Assembly (NCBI RefSeq): GCF_026225065.1
Contig: NZ_JAMFSB010000045.1
Location: forward strand, 1-39,275
Length of the DNA: 39,275 bases
Direction of reading: 5' to 3'
Origin: Paraburkholderia sp.
GTDB lineage: Bacteria; Pseudomonadota; Gammaproteobacteria; Burkholderiales; Burkholderiaceae
The position numbers and the translations under genes were made by a program. Positions 8,550 through 16,061 of this stretch are shown one piece after another. The notes under the pieces were generated by a model. The model saw only the letters and a list, made by a program, of their open reading frames with translations, made no database searches and was not told the origin of the DNA. How positions within the stretch are numbered: position 1 is the stretch's first letter; every line of letters begins with the position of its first letter.

Positions 8550-9101
8550 GGCCTTTCCTTGCTTTCTTATCGGTCTATTAGTGTCGCCCCTGTGCGGGGC
8601 AGCACCTACTTTTCTTTGCAGCGGCAAAGAAAAGTAGGCAAAAGAAAGCCGCTCACCCCGCCAGCTTATAAGTGTCCCCCACTGTCCATAATTCGGAGTG
8701 GTGCGCGCACGCAATCATCCCTCGCACCCTCCTCCTTAGTGACAAAGCAGTCATCCGTTCCAGCGTCGCGCTTCGCGCCCCGCCGTCGGGCACAACCCCC
8801 CGCTCAAGCTGCAGTGGGACTTGTTTCCGCGCCGCGCGCTCAGCAACCCACCAATGGTTATGCCTTACCGTCACGCACGAAGTGCGTAGGCGGGATGAAT
8901 GAGTCCTTTGTCACGAAGACTGAGAGCGCGAAAGCCGATTTCGTGCGCGGACCACTCCGAACTATGGACAGTGGGGGACACCTACAAGCTGGCGGTGTGA
9001 GCCCGCTTTCTTTGCTTACTTTCTTTGCGGCGGCAAAGAAAGTAAGTGCCGCCCCGCACAGGGGCAACACAAGCAAACCACTAAGAAAGCAAGGAAAGGC
9101 C
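8550..9101. repeat. large imperfect inverted-repeat element between gspJ and gspK
   Basis: The left arm (about 8550-8760) and right arm (about 8890-9101) are imperfect reverse complements around a ~120-bp centre. Shared blocks include GGCCTTTCCTTGCTTTCTTA, GCCCCTGTGCGGGG, GTCCCCCACTGTCCAT and TCGGAGTGG. Each arm carries its own palindrome: 8606-8637 (14-bp arms, loop AGCG) and 9015-9046 (14-bp arms, loop GGCG). No transposase or other coding capacity is visible. My recollection is that the GCGGCAAAGAAAGTA-type palindrome recurs in Paraburkholderia genomes. The element interrupts the otherwise overlapping gspI-J/gspK-L operon. Confidence 0.85.
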
Positions 9102-10205
9102 AACCCCGCAAGAACACGGACACACGCCGCACAGGCAAACAAAAAAGCGCAAACCGGCGTAGCCATAATCACAGCACTCCTAGTAGTAGCCCTATCAGCA
9201 ATCCTGGTCTCAGGCATCCTCTGGCGCCAGCAAGTACAAATCCGCAGGATAGAAAACCAACGCCTGCTATCCCAAGCCCAATGGATCTCGCGAGGCGCGC
9301 TAGACTGGACACGCCTGATCCTAAGATCCGAAGGCGACACCTCCGCAGGAATAACCTACCTGGGCGGGGTCTGGGGTGTCCCCATAGCCAAAACACGTCT
9401 CTCTGACTTCCTGGGCCAAATAGGCGAAGTCCGCGCCGCCGAAGGCGCCGAAACGTACTTGTCAGGCTCAATAGAAGACGCCCAATCCCGCTTCAATCTG
9501 CGAAACCTGGTCTCAAGCCCCGCTCCAGGCATGCTGCAATTAAATGTATCGCAAATCCAGTCCTTCCAGCGTCTGCTCAGCCTGCTCGGCCTCAATAGCT
9601 CAGCAGCGCAAAACGCCGCGATCCAGGTCCGCAATAGCCTCGCCCACTCCGCGACGCGCTTCCAGACGACCGCCCTGACCAGCCCCTACACCGCGCCGGC
9701 CGTCGTGGGCGGCGCCGTCGGCGGGAATAGCTTCACCGATAAACCCGGTATCAGCGACGACGACAACAATCCCTCCGTCGTGCCCCTGCAAATGACGGGC
9801 GTCGATTCGCTGCTCGATGTACCAGGCTTCTCCCCCGACATGGTCGAGCGTCTGCGTCCTTTCGTGACGTATCTGCCCACCACTACCGCGGTCAACATGA
9901 ATACCGCGCCCGCCGAAGTCGTCGCCGCCGTCGTCGAGGGGATGAGCCTGTCCAATGCGCAGGCGTTCGTTGCGCGCCGCCAAACCGTGTTCTTTCATAA
10001 CGTCGGCGATGTACAGTTGGCCTTGCAAGGCGCAGGTGTCCCGCAGCTGTCGATCGACCCCAGTCTCTACGACGTCACTACCAGTTACTTTTTTATCCAC
10101 GGCCGAGTCGATCATGAACGCGCGGAAGTGGATCGCACGACTCTCGTCTATCGCGATGCGCTCACGCACACCACCCGCGTCGTGAGCGTGCAGGATCAAC
10201 TATGA
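8964..10205 (+). CDS. gspK: GspK, minor pseudopilin (start displaced into repeat element)
   Basis: Largest minor pseudopilin, which caps the pseudopilus. The family sequence begins at about 9154 with TGVAIITALLVVALSAILVSG, then WRQQVQIRRIENQRLLSQAQW and the large globular domain with VNMNTAPAEVVAAVV near the C-terminus. No ATG, GTG or TTG lies in frame in the ~140 nt just upstream. The nearest candidates are TTG 9012, GTG 8997 and ATG 8964, all inside the inverted-repeat element; the frame stays open back to 8388, within gspJ. I give the ATG at 8964 (413 aa), which leaves an unusually long 60-70 residue leader. The body of the gene is intact. The start is uncertain and possibly defective. Confidence 0.85.
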   Translation: MDSGGHLQAGGVSPLSLLTFFAAAKKVSAAPHRGNTSKPLRKQGKANPARTRTHAAQANKKAQTGVAIITALLVVALSAILVSGILWRQQVQIRRIENQRLLSQAQWISRGALDWTRLILRSEGDTSAGITYLGGVWGVPIAKTRLSDFLGQIGEVRAAEGAETYLSGSIEDAQSRFNLRNLVSSPAPGMLQLNVSQIQSFQRLLSLLGLNSSAAQNAAIQVRNSLAHSATRFQTTALTSPYTAPAVVGGAVGGNSFTDKPGISDDDNNPSVVPLQMTGVDSLLDVPGFSPDMVERLRPFVTYLPTTTAVNMNTAPAEVVAAVVEGMSLSNAQAFVARRQTVFFHNVGDVQLALQGAGVPQLSIDPSLYDVTTSYFFIHGRVDHERAEVDRTTLVYRDALTHTTRVVSVQDQL

Positions 10206-10233
10206 ATAACGCTTTTCCCGGAGAGAGTGGCCT

Positions 10234-11631
10234 TTGAGCACACTGATCGTCCTTCTGCCGCCGCGTGACCCGGCGGTGCCATCGCAGGAATGGCAACTGC
10301 CGGAGCTGCCGTTCGTGTTGCTCGACAAGTCGGGCCGCACGCAGCGCGCCGGCCGGGCCTCGCTCGCGCTGTTGCCGCGTACCTCGTCGACGGTCCTGAT
10401 GGTCGCCGCCCGCGACCTCCTGATGATGCCCGCGACCCTGCCCCCGTTGAAGGGGCCGCGTCTGCGCCAGGCATTGCCAAACATCGTCGAAGATCAACTG
10501 ATTCAGGATCCGCAGACCTGTCATATCGCGCTCGATCCGCAGCCGCTCGGCAAAGGGCGGTATCTGCTCGCTGTCGTCGATCGTGGCTGGTTCCGCTTCA
10601 TCTGCGAAGCCTTCGCCGCAGCCGGTCATCGCAGCGTGCGTGCCGTGCCGGTCACGCGTTGCCTGCCGTCGGCTCCGGTCACCGCCGCTGCCACTGAAGC
10701 CGCCGCTGTGCTCGCCGAGGCCGAAGCAGCGTCGGCGACGCTGAAGCCCGCCGCAGCGGCCAAGCTCGCGGCTGGCCTGCCGGTCGAGCCGCCCGCGCCA
10801 GTCGTCGCGGCCGTGCTCGGCGCGGTCGTCTCCACTGCGCCCGCTCTGCTGCTCGAGGTGGCGCCGGAGTCCAGCACCACTCGCGTGGAAGTGGCGATTG
10901 CGCGCGGCCGTCAGGGTGAGGGGCTCGCGCTGCCGGCGACCGCGGTGAATAGCACTCTCGAAGCGCTCTCCGGCGCCGCGCCGATCACGCTTTATCAGCT
11001 CACCGAGGTGCCTGGTAGTGAGCCCGGCATGGGTGCGGGCGCTCAAGCCAAACTTGCCGGCCAGGTGAAAGGCGCGCAGCCGCTGCCGTTCGAGAAGCTC
11101 GCGCGCCGCGCGCTTGAATGCCGCTTCGATCTATGTCAGTTTGAGTTCGCCTCGCAGCCGTGGCGACTCGACCGCGCCACGCTGCGGCGTCTGCGTTTTC
11201 CGATCGTGCTGGCCGTTGCCGCGCTGGTGATCGCGATTATCGGCGTCAACGTGCAGTGGATGGTCCTCGCGCACCAGCGTGATGCGATCAACACGCAGAT
11301 GACCGAACTGCTGCTCAACACCTTCCCGAAAACCACCGTCGTGCTCGATGCGCCCGATCAGATGTCGCGCCAGATGCAGCAGTTGCGCGTGGCCGCCGGT
11401 GAGTTGTCGCCGGACGACTTCCTGTCGCTTGCCTCCGGATTCGCGCGCTCGCTTGGACCGTTGCCGGTCAATGGCATCGCGGCGATCGATTATCACGACC
11501 GTCGGCTGGACGTCACGTTCAAACCGGAAGTCAAAGTCGATCCCGGCCTCGCGCAACGTCTGTCAATCAACGGGCTCTCCGGCGCGATCGATAGCAATAC
11601 CGGCAAGTGGACCATCAGGAGCGGACAATGA
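10234..11631 (+). CDS. gspL: GspL, type II secretion inner-membrane protein
   Basis: Bitopic platform protein that recruits GspE to the membrane and pairs with GspM. The 465 aa protein has an actin-like cytoplasmic domain (residues about 1-310), interrupted by an Ala-rich stretch near residues 150-200, one membrane span (about 325-345, IVLAVAALVIAIIGV) and a ferredoxin-like periplasmic domain. The start is TTG at 10234 after GGAGAGAG, 28 bases after the gspK stop. The stop overlaps the gspM start (ATGA). Confidence 0.95.
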   Translation: MSTLIVLLPPRDPAVPSQEWQLPELPFVLLDKSGRTQRAGRASLALLPRTSSTVLMVAARDLLMMPATLPPLKGPRLRQALPNIVEDQLIQDPQTCHIALDPQPLGKGRYLLAVVDRGWFRFICEAFAAAGHRSVRAVPVTRCLPSAPVTAAATEAAAVLAEAEAASATLKPAAAAKLAAGLPVEPPAPVVAAVLGAVVSTAPALLLEVAPESSTTRVEVAIARGRQGEGLALPATAVNSTLEALSGAAPITLYQLTEVPGSEPGMGAGAQAKLAGQVKGAQPLPFEKLARRALECRFDLCQFEFASQPWRLDRATLRRLRFPIVLAVAALVIAIIGVNVQWMVLAHQRDAINTQMTELLLNTFPKTTVVLDAPDQMSRQMQQLRVAAGELSPDDFLSLASGFARSLGPLPVNGIAAIDYHDRRLDVTFKPEVKVDPGLAQRLSINGLSGAIDSNTGKWTIRSGQ

Positions 11632-12131
11632 AAGCTGAACTTGCTCAAACGTGGGCCGGGTTCTGGGACGGACGCACCGAGCGGGAGAAAACGCTGCTGC
11701 TGTGGGGTGGTGTGGCCCTCGGTGTGGTGATTGCGTGGTCGATCCTGTTGGGCCCTGCCCTCGACGGCCGCGCGCATTTGCGCGAGAGCCTGCCGGCAAT
11801 ACAGCGTCAGCTCGCGCAGATGACGGCGCAAGCTGATGAGGCGCGCAGCCTGTCGTCGGCGGTCCAAGGCGTGACGCCCACTGGCGGCGCTCTCAAGGAT
11901 GCGCTCACCGCGTCGCTCACCGAACACGGCCTCGTGCCGCTGCAAGTGCAGTTGATGGGCAACGCGGTGCAGGTCGAGTTGAAGAACGCGTCGTTTCCCA
12001 CGTGGACCACCTGGGTCGACGATGTGCGCAAGCAGTTCAAGGTGCAGATTGCGGAAGCCCACATCACCGCGCTCAAAGAAGACGGGCAGGTCGACCTGAC
12101 GGCATCGCTGCAGCCATCGACCGCCAAATGA
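11628..12131 (+). CDS. gspM: GspM, type II secretion inner-membrane protein
   Basis: Small bitopic partner of GspL. From the ATG at 11628, which overlaps the gspL stop as ATGA, it is 167 aa: short cytoplasmic N-terminus (WAGFWDGRTEREK, the WxxRxxRE-type family motif region), one membrane span at about residues 22-42 (LLLWGGVALGVVIAWSILLG) and a periplasmic ferredoxin-like domain. Length and order match the family. Confidence 0.95.
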   Translation: MKAELAQTWAGFWDGRTEREKTLLLWGGVALGVVIAWSILLGPALDGRAHLRESLPAIQRQLAQMTAQADEARSLSSAVQGVTPTGGALKDALTASLTEHGLVPLQVQLMGNAVQVELKNASFPTWTTWVDDVRKQFKVQIAEAHITALKEDGQVDLTASLQPSTAK

Positions 12132-12153
12132 TGGTGCTGCCACAGGATCTCGC

Positions 12154-12933
12154 ATGAATTTCTGGACGCGGCGCCTGCGCGCTGCCTTGCCGTGGCTGCT
12201 GGTCGCGGTGTTGTCGAGCGGTACGGTTTTGCTGGTGCTGTTGCCCGCGGCGTGGATCACGCCGCAGTTCACGAAGGCGAGCGGCGGTCACGTCAATCTG
12301 GTCGATCCCGCCGGCTCGCTCTGGAATGGTTCGGCCACGCTGATGCTGGCCGCTGGATCGGACACCAGCTCGGCGACGCTTCTGCCGGGCCGGATCGAAT
12401 GGCACACCGCCTTCTGGCCGCTCTTCACCGGCCGCGTGCAGATGACGATGCTGCAAAGCGAAGCGATGCCCGTGCCGATCACCGTCGACGCTACCCGTCG
12501 CGGCGCCGTGCTGTCGCAAGGTTCGATTGCCGTGCCGGCGGCATTGCTCACTGGCCTGGGCGCGCCGTTCAACACGCTCGATCTGCAAGGCGAAGTGCGG
12601 CTTGCATGGAGCGACTGGCGCAGCTTCGACCAGGAAGCGTTCGGACAACTGACGGTTACGCTAAACGATGCCAGTTCGCGGGTCTCGCTGGTCAAGCCGC
12701 TCGGTTCCTACCAGGTGGTGATTCAGGCGCAAGGCAACAGCTCGACGATCGATCTCTCGACGCTTAAAGGCCCGTTGATGCTCAAGGGTCACGGCATGGT
12801 CGGGGGCGGCGTGTCATCGTTTAACGGCACGGCGAGCGCCGCTCCGGAAGCGCGCGACAACCTCGCCGGCCTGCTGAATCTGCTCGGGCGGCCGAGCGGT
12901 CCGGATACGGTGGCGTTGACCTTCGTGCACTGA
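12154..12933 (+). CDS. gspN: GspN, type II secretion protein
   Basis: Last gene of the cluster; GspN is an accessory inner-membrane component that is not always required. The 259 aa protein has an N-terminal membrane span (about residues 11-33) and a periplasmic beta-rich domain; PAGSLWNGSATL after the span is typical of the family. It starts 22 bases after gspM and ends before the hairpin terminator at 12980-13014. Confidence 0.93.
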   Translation: MNFWTRRLRAALPWLLVAVLSSGTVLLVLLPAAWITPQFTKASGGHVNLVDPAGSLWNGSATLMLAAGSDTSSATLLPGRIEWHTAFWPLFTGRVQMTMLQSEAMPVPITVDATRRGAVLSQGSIAVPAALLTGLGAPFNTLDLQGEVRLAWSDWRSFDQEAFGQLTVTLNDASSRVSLVKPLGSYQVVIQAQGNSSTIDLSTLKGPLMLKGHGMVGGGVSSFNGTASAAPEARDNLAGLLNLLGRPSGPDTVALTFVH

Positions 12934-12979
12934 TCGCGGCGCTACGCAGCACGGGCGTCGCCCATGGCATGGAAAGGCA

Positions 12980-13014
12980 AAAGGGGCATAGCCGTGTGAC
13001 GGCTATGCCCCTTT
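12980..13014. terminator. hairpin terminator between gspN and the efflux channel gene
   Basis: AAAGGGGCATAGCCG (12980-12994) and CGGCTATGCCCCTTT (13000-13014) form a perfect 15-bp stem with a TGTGA loop. It is 46 bases past the gspN stop and 47 bases past the convergent minus-strand gene. The stem ends in A/T pairs on both sides but there is no long T-tract. Likely bidirectional. Confidence 0.8.
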
Positions 13015-13061
13015 GGTCTAAATGCGGTTTGTGTGCTGCCTGATCCGACGCGCTTGCGTCC

Positions 13062-14597
13062 CTAGTCGCTTCGGACAGCCGTCGAAGCCGCGGCGGTTGC
13101 AGAAGCAGCCTCCGGCGGCGCGACGGAGCCGGTTTCCTTAGCCATCTCCGACACATCCCAGCCGCCGCCAAGAGCCTTCACCAGGCCCACTGACGACACC
13201 ATCCGCTCGCCCGCCAAGGTGGCCAGTTTCTGCTCGGCAGTGAACGCGGTGGTCTGCGCGGTCAGCACGCTCAGATATGCGACGGTGCCCGACTTGTACT
13301 GGTTCGTGACGATATCCAGCGCCTGCTGGGCCGAAATGACGGCCTGCTGCTGCACGCCGATTTCCTGCTCCAGAATGCGCTGCGATGCGAGGTTGTCCTC
13401 GACGTCCTGAAATGCTGCGAGCACCGTTTGACGGTAGACCGCGACGTCCTCGTCGTAGGCGGCGCGGGCCGCTTCGGTCTGCGCCGAGCGCAAACCCCCG
13501 TCGAAGATCGTGCCGGCGAGTTGCGGGCCGAGCGTCCAGAAGCGCGCCGGCGCAGTGAGCAGTTGCGACAGCACCGAACTCTGGAAGCCGCCGCTCGCGG
13601 ATAGCGTCAGTGATGGGAAGAACGCGGAAATTGCCACGCCGATCTGTTCGTTGGCGGCCTTGGCGGCGCGCTCGGCCGCCGCGATGTCGGGTCGGCGCTC
13701 CAGCAGCGCGGACGGCATCTGCGCGGGTACGGAGGGCGGCGTTGCGGTGAGCGGCACGGGCGGAATCGAGAAGGTCGAAGCGGGCTGGCCCACCAGCACC
13801 GCAATCGCGTGCTCGTCCTCAGCGCGCGCGATGCCGTTGTCGATTGCGGCGGCCTGTGCCGATTGCAGTTGCGCCTGCGCCTGAATCACGTCCGAGCGTG
13901 CGGCGACGCCCTGTGCGTACTGGTTCTGCGTGAGCTTGAGCGATTTCTCGTAAGCGACAACCGTGTCGTCGAGCAGCTTCTGCATCGCATCGAGCTCGCG
14001 CAGCGAGAAGTAGGTTTGCGCCAATGTGCCCTGCGCGGACAGTCGCGCGTTGGCGAGCGTGGCGGCGGCGCCCTGCTGGCCGGCTTCCTGCGCGCTGACG
14101 GTACGGCTTACCTTGCCCCACAGGTCCGGCTCCCAGCTGGCATCGAGTGACAGGTTGTAGCTGTTGCCGACGCTCGAGCGCGTCCCCGAGGTCGAACTCG
14201 CTGCCGAGCCATTGCCCGACCGGGTGAGGCCAGCCGAGCCGCTGATCACCGGGAAATACGCGGCGCGGGCTTCACCGACCAGCGCACGGGCTTGCCGGTA
14301 AGCGGCGGCATATTGGGCGACGGTCTGGTTCGAGGTATTCAGCTTGTCTTCGAGCGCGCTCAGTTCTGCGTCGTCGTAAATGGCCCACCACTGGCCGCGG
14401 TCATGCTGATCGGAGGGTTGCGCAACCTTCCAGCCGGGCGCCGCTTCCTTATAGGACGCGGGCACGTCGGAAGTGGGCGTCTTATAGTCTGGGCCCACCG
14501 CGCAGCCCGTCACCAACGCGGCGAGCGCAGCGGCAACTGCGAGGGTCAGGGCGCGCCGAGCAACGGCCCGCGCGTGCGAGCTTCGGTCAAACTGCAT
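13062..14597 (-). CDS. outer-membrane efflux channel lipoprotein, OprM/NodT family
   Basis: TolC-like outer-membrane channel of a tripartite drug pump. The 511 aa protein starts with a basic signal peptide and a lipobox LVTGC (Cys32), followed by AVGPDYKTP, the typical OprM/NodT start. It has the two outer-membrane-efflux repeats (about residues 85-270 and 295-480), including LLERRPDIAAAERAAKAANEQIGVA, which I break here as RRPDIAAAE. The start is preceded by AGGAATTG. The last ~25 residues are Ala/Ser rich. It runs away from marR/emrB and may share a transcript with the small gene at 14806-15075. Confidence 0.93.
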   Translation of the reverse strand: MQFDRSSHARAVARRALTLAVAAALAALVTGCAVGPDYKTPTSDVPASYKEAAPGWKVAQPSDQHDRGQWWAIYDDAELSALEDKLNTSNQTVAQYAAAYRQARALVGEARAAYFPVISGSAGLTRSGNGSAASSTSGTRSSVGNSYNLSLDASWEPDLWGKVSRTVSAQEAGQQGAAATLANARLSAQGTLAQTYFSLRELDAMQKLLDDTVVAYEKSLKLTQNQYAQGVAARSDVIQAQAQLQSAQAAAIDNGIARAEDEHAIAVLVGQPASTFSIPPVPLTATPPSVPAQMPSALLERRPDIAAAERAAKAANEQIGVAISAFFPSLTLSASGGFQSSVLSQLLTAPARFWTLGPQLAGTIFDGGLRSAQTEAARAAYDEDVAVYRQTVLAAFQDVEDNLASQRILEQEIGVQQQAVISAQQALDIVTNQYKSGTVAYLSVLTAQTTAFTAEQKLATLAGERMVSSVGLVKALGGGWDVSEMAKETGSVAPPEAASATAAASTAVRSD

Positions 14598-14805
14598 TCA
14601 ATCAATTCCTGTCGATTCGGCCGAGGCGCGTTCCAGTGTGACCACGAGATCCCGGGAAGGTCGGCGGGCGGAGCGCCCGGATGACAAAGCGAGACGGGAC
14701 ATCGCGACGATCCGGAATGGTAGCGTACGCGATGCCGATGACGCAGAAAATTGAAAGAGTAATGCGCGGCGCGCGGCGGGTGTGTAACCGGTCTTACGGA
14801 GACGG

Positions 14806-15075
14806 TTACGTGCCGTTACGGCAGGGGTGTGCGCCCGTGAGGCTTGGCAGCCCCGCCGACTGTTTGGTCGACTGTTTGGCCGGCTGGGCGGCGGGGCCAT
14901 TGCGGCGATGATCGATCCACGCAAAGAACAACACCCCCAGCGATCCCCCCGGCAGCACGAACATCACCACGTAGAGCGCGAGTTTCCACCAGCGGTACGG
15001 GCCTTGAAAGCTCTGCACTGCGGAGTCGTGAAGCGAGCGGCTCAGGCTGCTCAGGGTGTTTTTCAGGTACAGCAT
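14806..15075 (-). CDS. small single-span membrane protein
   Basis: I do not recognise the family. From the ATG at 15075 (AGGATTCCC upstream) it is 89 aa: an amphipathic N-terminal helix (MLYLKNTLSSLSRSLHDSAV), then RWWKLALYVVMFVLPGGSLG as the start of one membrane span, and a polar, Gln/Lys-rich tail. It lies 208 bases upstream of the efflux channel gene on the same strand and divergent from marR, so it may belong to the same regulon. Function unknown. Confidence 0.72.
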   Translation of the reverse strand: MLYLKNTLSSLSRSLHDSAVQSFQGPYRWWKLALYVVMFVLPGGSLGVLFFAWIDHRRNGPAAQPAKQSTKQSAGLPSLTGAHPCRNGT

Positions 15076-15267
15076 GGTGGGAATCCTCTGCGCACCGCCC
15101 GGTAGGGTGCGCGGCAAAGCGGTCAGAACATGGTCTCGGGTGGCGCGAATCGCGCGTAACTCGTTGCCTGTAATAATATTGACTATGCAATTAAATTTCA
15201 AGATACTTTGCTGCACGTCAGCATGCCGTGTTGTTTTTTGATCAGCGTGGCCAAACGAATTTTGAGA

Positions 15268-15295
15268 TTGACTTGTCTGCTTAGGCAGCTAAAAT
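15268..15295 (+). promoter_or_regulatory. marR promoter with likely MarR operator
   Basis: TTGACT (15268-15273) and TAAAAT (15290-15295) are spaced by 16 nt. Between them lies CTGCTTAGGCAG (15277-15288), an inverted repeat CTGC/GCAG at the centre of the imperfect palindrome TTGTCTGCTTAGGCAGCTAA. A palindrome between -35 and -10 is typical of MarR autoregulation, and it sits in the gap between the divergent efflux genes, so one repressor could control both sides. Confidence 0.7.
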
Positions 15296-15331
15296 TCGGT
15301 CTGCTTCCTGATGCTTCAAAGCGAGTCTTCG

Positions 15332-15853
15332 ATGACCGATGGTCCCTATAACGCTGACGAGATTCACCTTGAGTCGAGCCTTGGTTATTACCTGTCGAAA
15401 GCGCGCAATGTGCTGGTCGAACGGATGGATCGTGCGGTCAAGCCGTTGGGTCTCACGGCGCAGCAGATCGGTGTGATCCTGATGCTGTCGTGCGGGCGGG
15501 CGCATACGCCGTATGAACTGTCGCGCGCCATGTCGTACGACAGCGGTTCGATGACGCGCATGCTCGATCGCCTTGAAAAGAAGGGCTTTATCGTCCGCAC
15601 GCGCAGCGATGCCGACCGCCGCATGGTCAAGCTCGAACTGACGCCGCAAGGGCGGGAAGTCGCCCAGCAACTGCCGCGCGTGGGCGCGGCGGTGCTGAAC
15701 GAACAGTTGCAAGGATTTACCGCTGAAGATACCGCGACGCTGACGAAACTGCTTGGCCGCCTGATCAAGAACGGCTCGGGTAGCGGGGCAGATGACGGAT
15801 TTATCGCCTGTCCGGGGGCAGAGAATTCACTGTCGCCGGAAGACAGCAAGTAA
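15332..15853 (+). CDS. MarR family transcriptional repressor
   Basis: Winged-helix repressor, probably of the adjacent efflux genes, released by phenolic or drug ligands. The 173 aa protein (180 aa if the ATG at 15311 is used) has the family core: LGYYLSKARNVLVERMD, GLTAQQIGVILML, the recognition region YDSGSMTRMLDRLEKKG and the wing RTRSDADRRMVKLELTPQG. I prefer 15332 because the predicted transcription start near 15302 would leave almost no leader for 15311. EmrR/MprA-like by context. A 7-bp-stem hairpin lies at 15883-15901, downstream of the stop. Confidence 0.9.
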   Translation: MTDGPYNADEIHLESSLGYYLSKARNVLVERMDRAVKPLGLTAQQIGVILMLSCGRAHTPYELSRAMSYDSGSMTRMLDRLEKKGFIVRTRSDADRRMVKLELTPQGREVAQQLPRVGAAVLNEQLQGFTAEDTATLTKLLGRLIKNGSGSGADDGFIACPGAENSLSPEDSK

Positions 15854-16061
15854 CCGGGCAAGAAAGCACGACGTAGCCACGAGACGCGTTTTTCACGCGT
15901 CGAAGTTTAAGCAGGTATCTGTCTGGGCAGAAAGTGACGAAACATCTATGCCACCGCATCTGGCGGGGAAATATGCATGCTGAGTCAAGCTTCTTCCGGC
16001 AGCTTTGCATGGATTGGTGTAAGCGCTAAGGTGCTAACTCCGATCGACAGGAGATTCGATC

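Noticed and set aside
8444..9101. Insertion sequence between gspJ and gspK
   Set aside because: No transposase frame or catalytic motif is present, and the symmetry is that of a non-coding inverted repeat.
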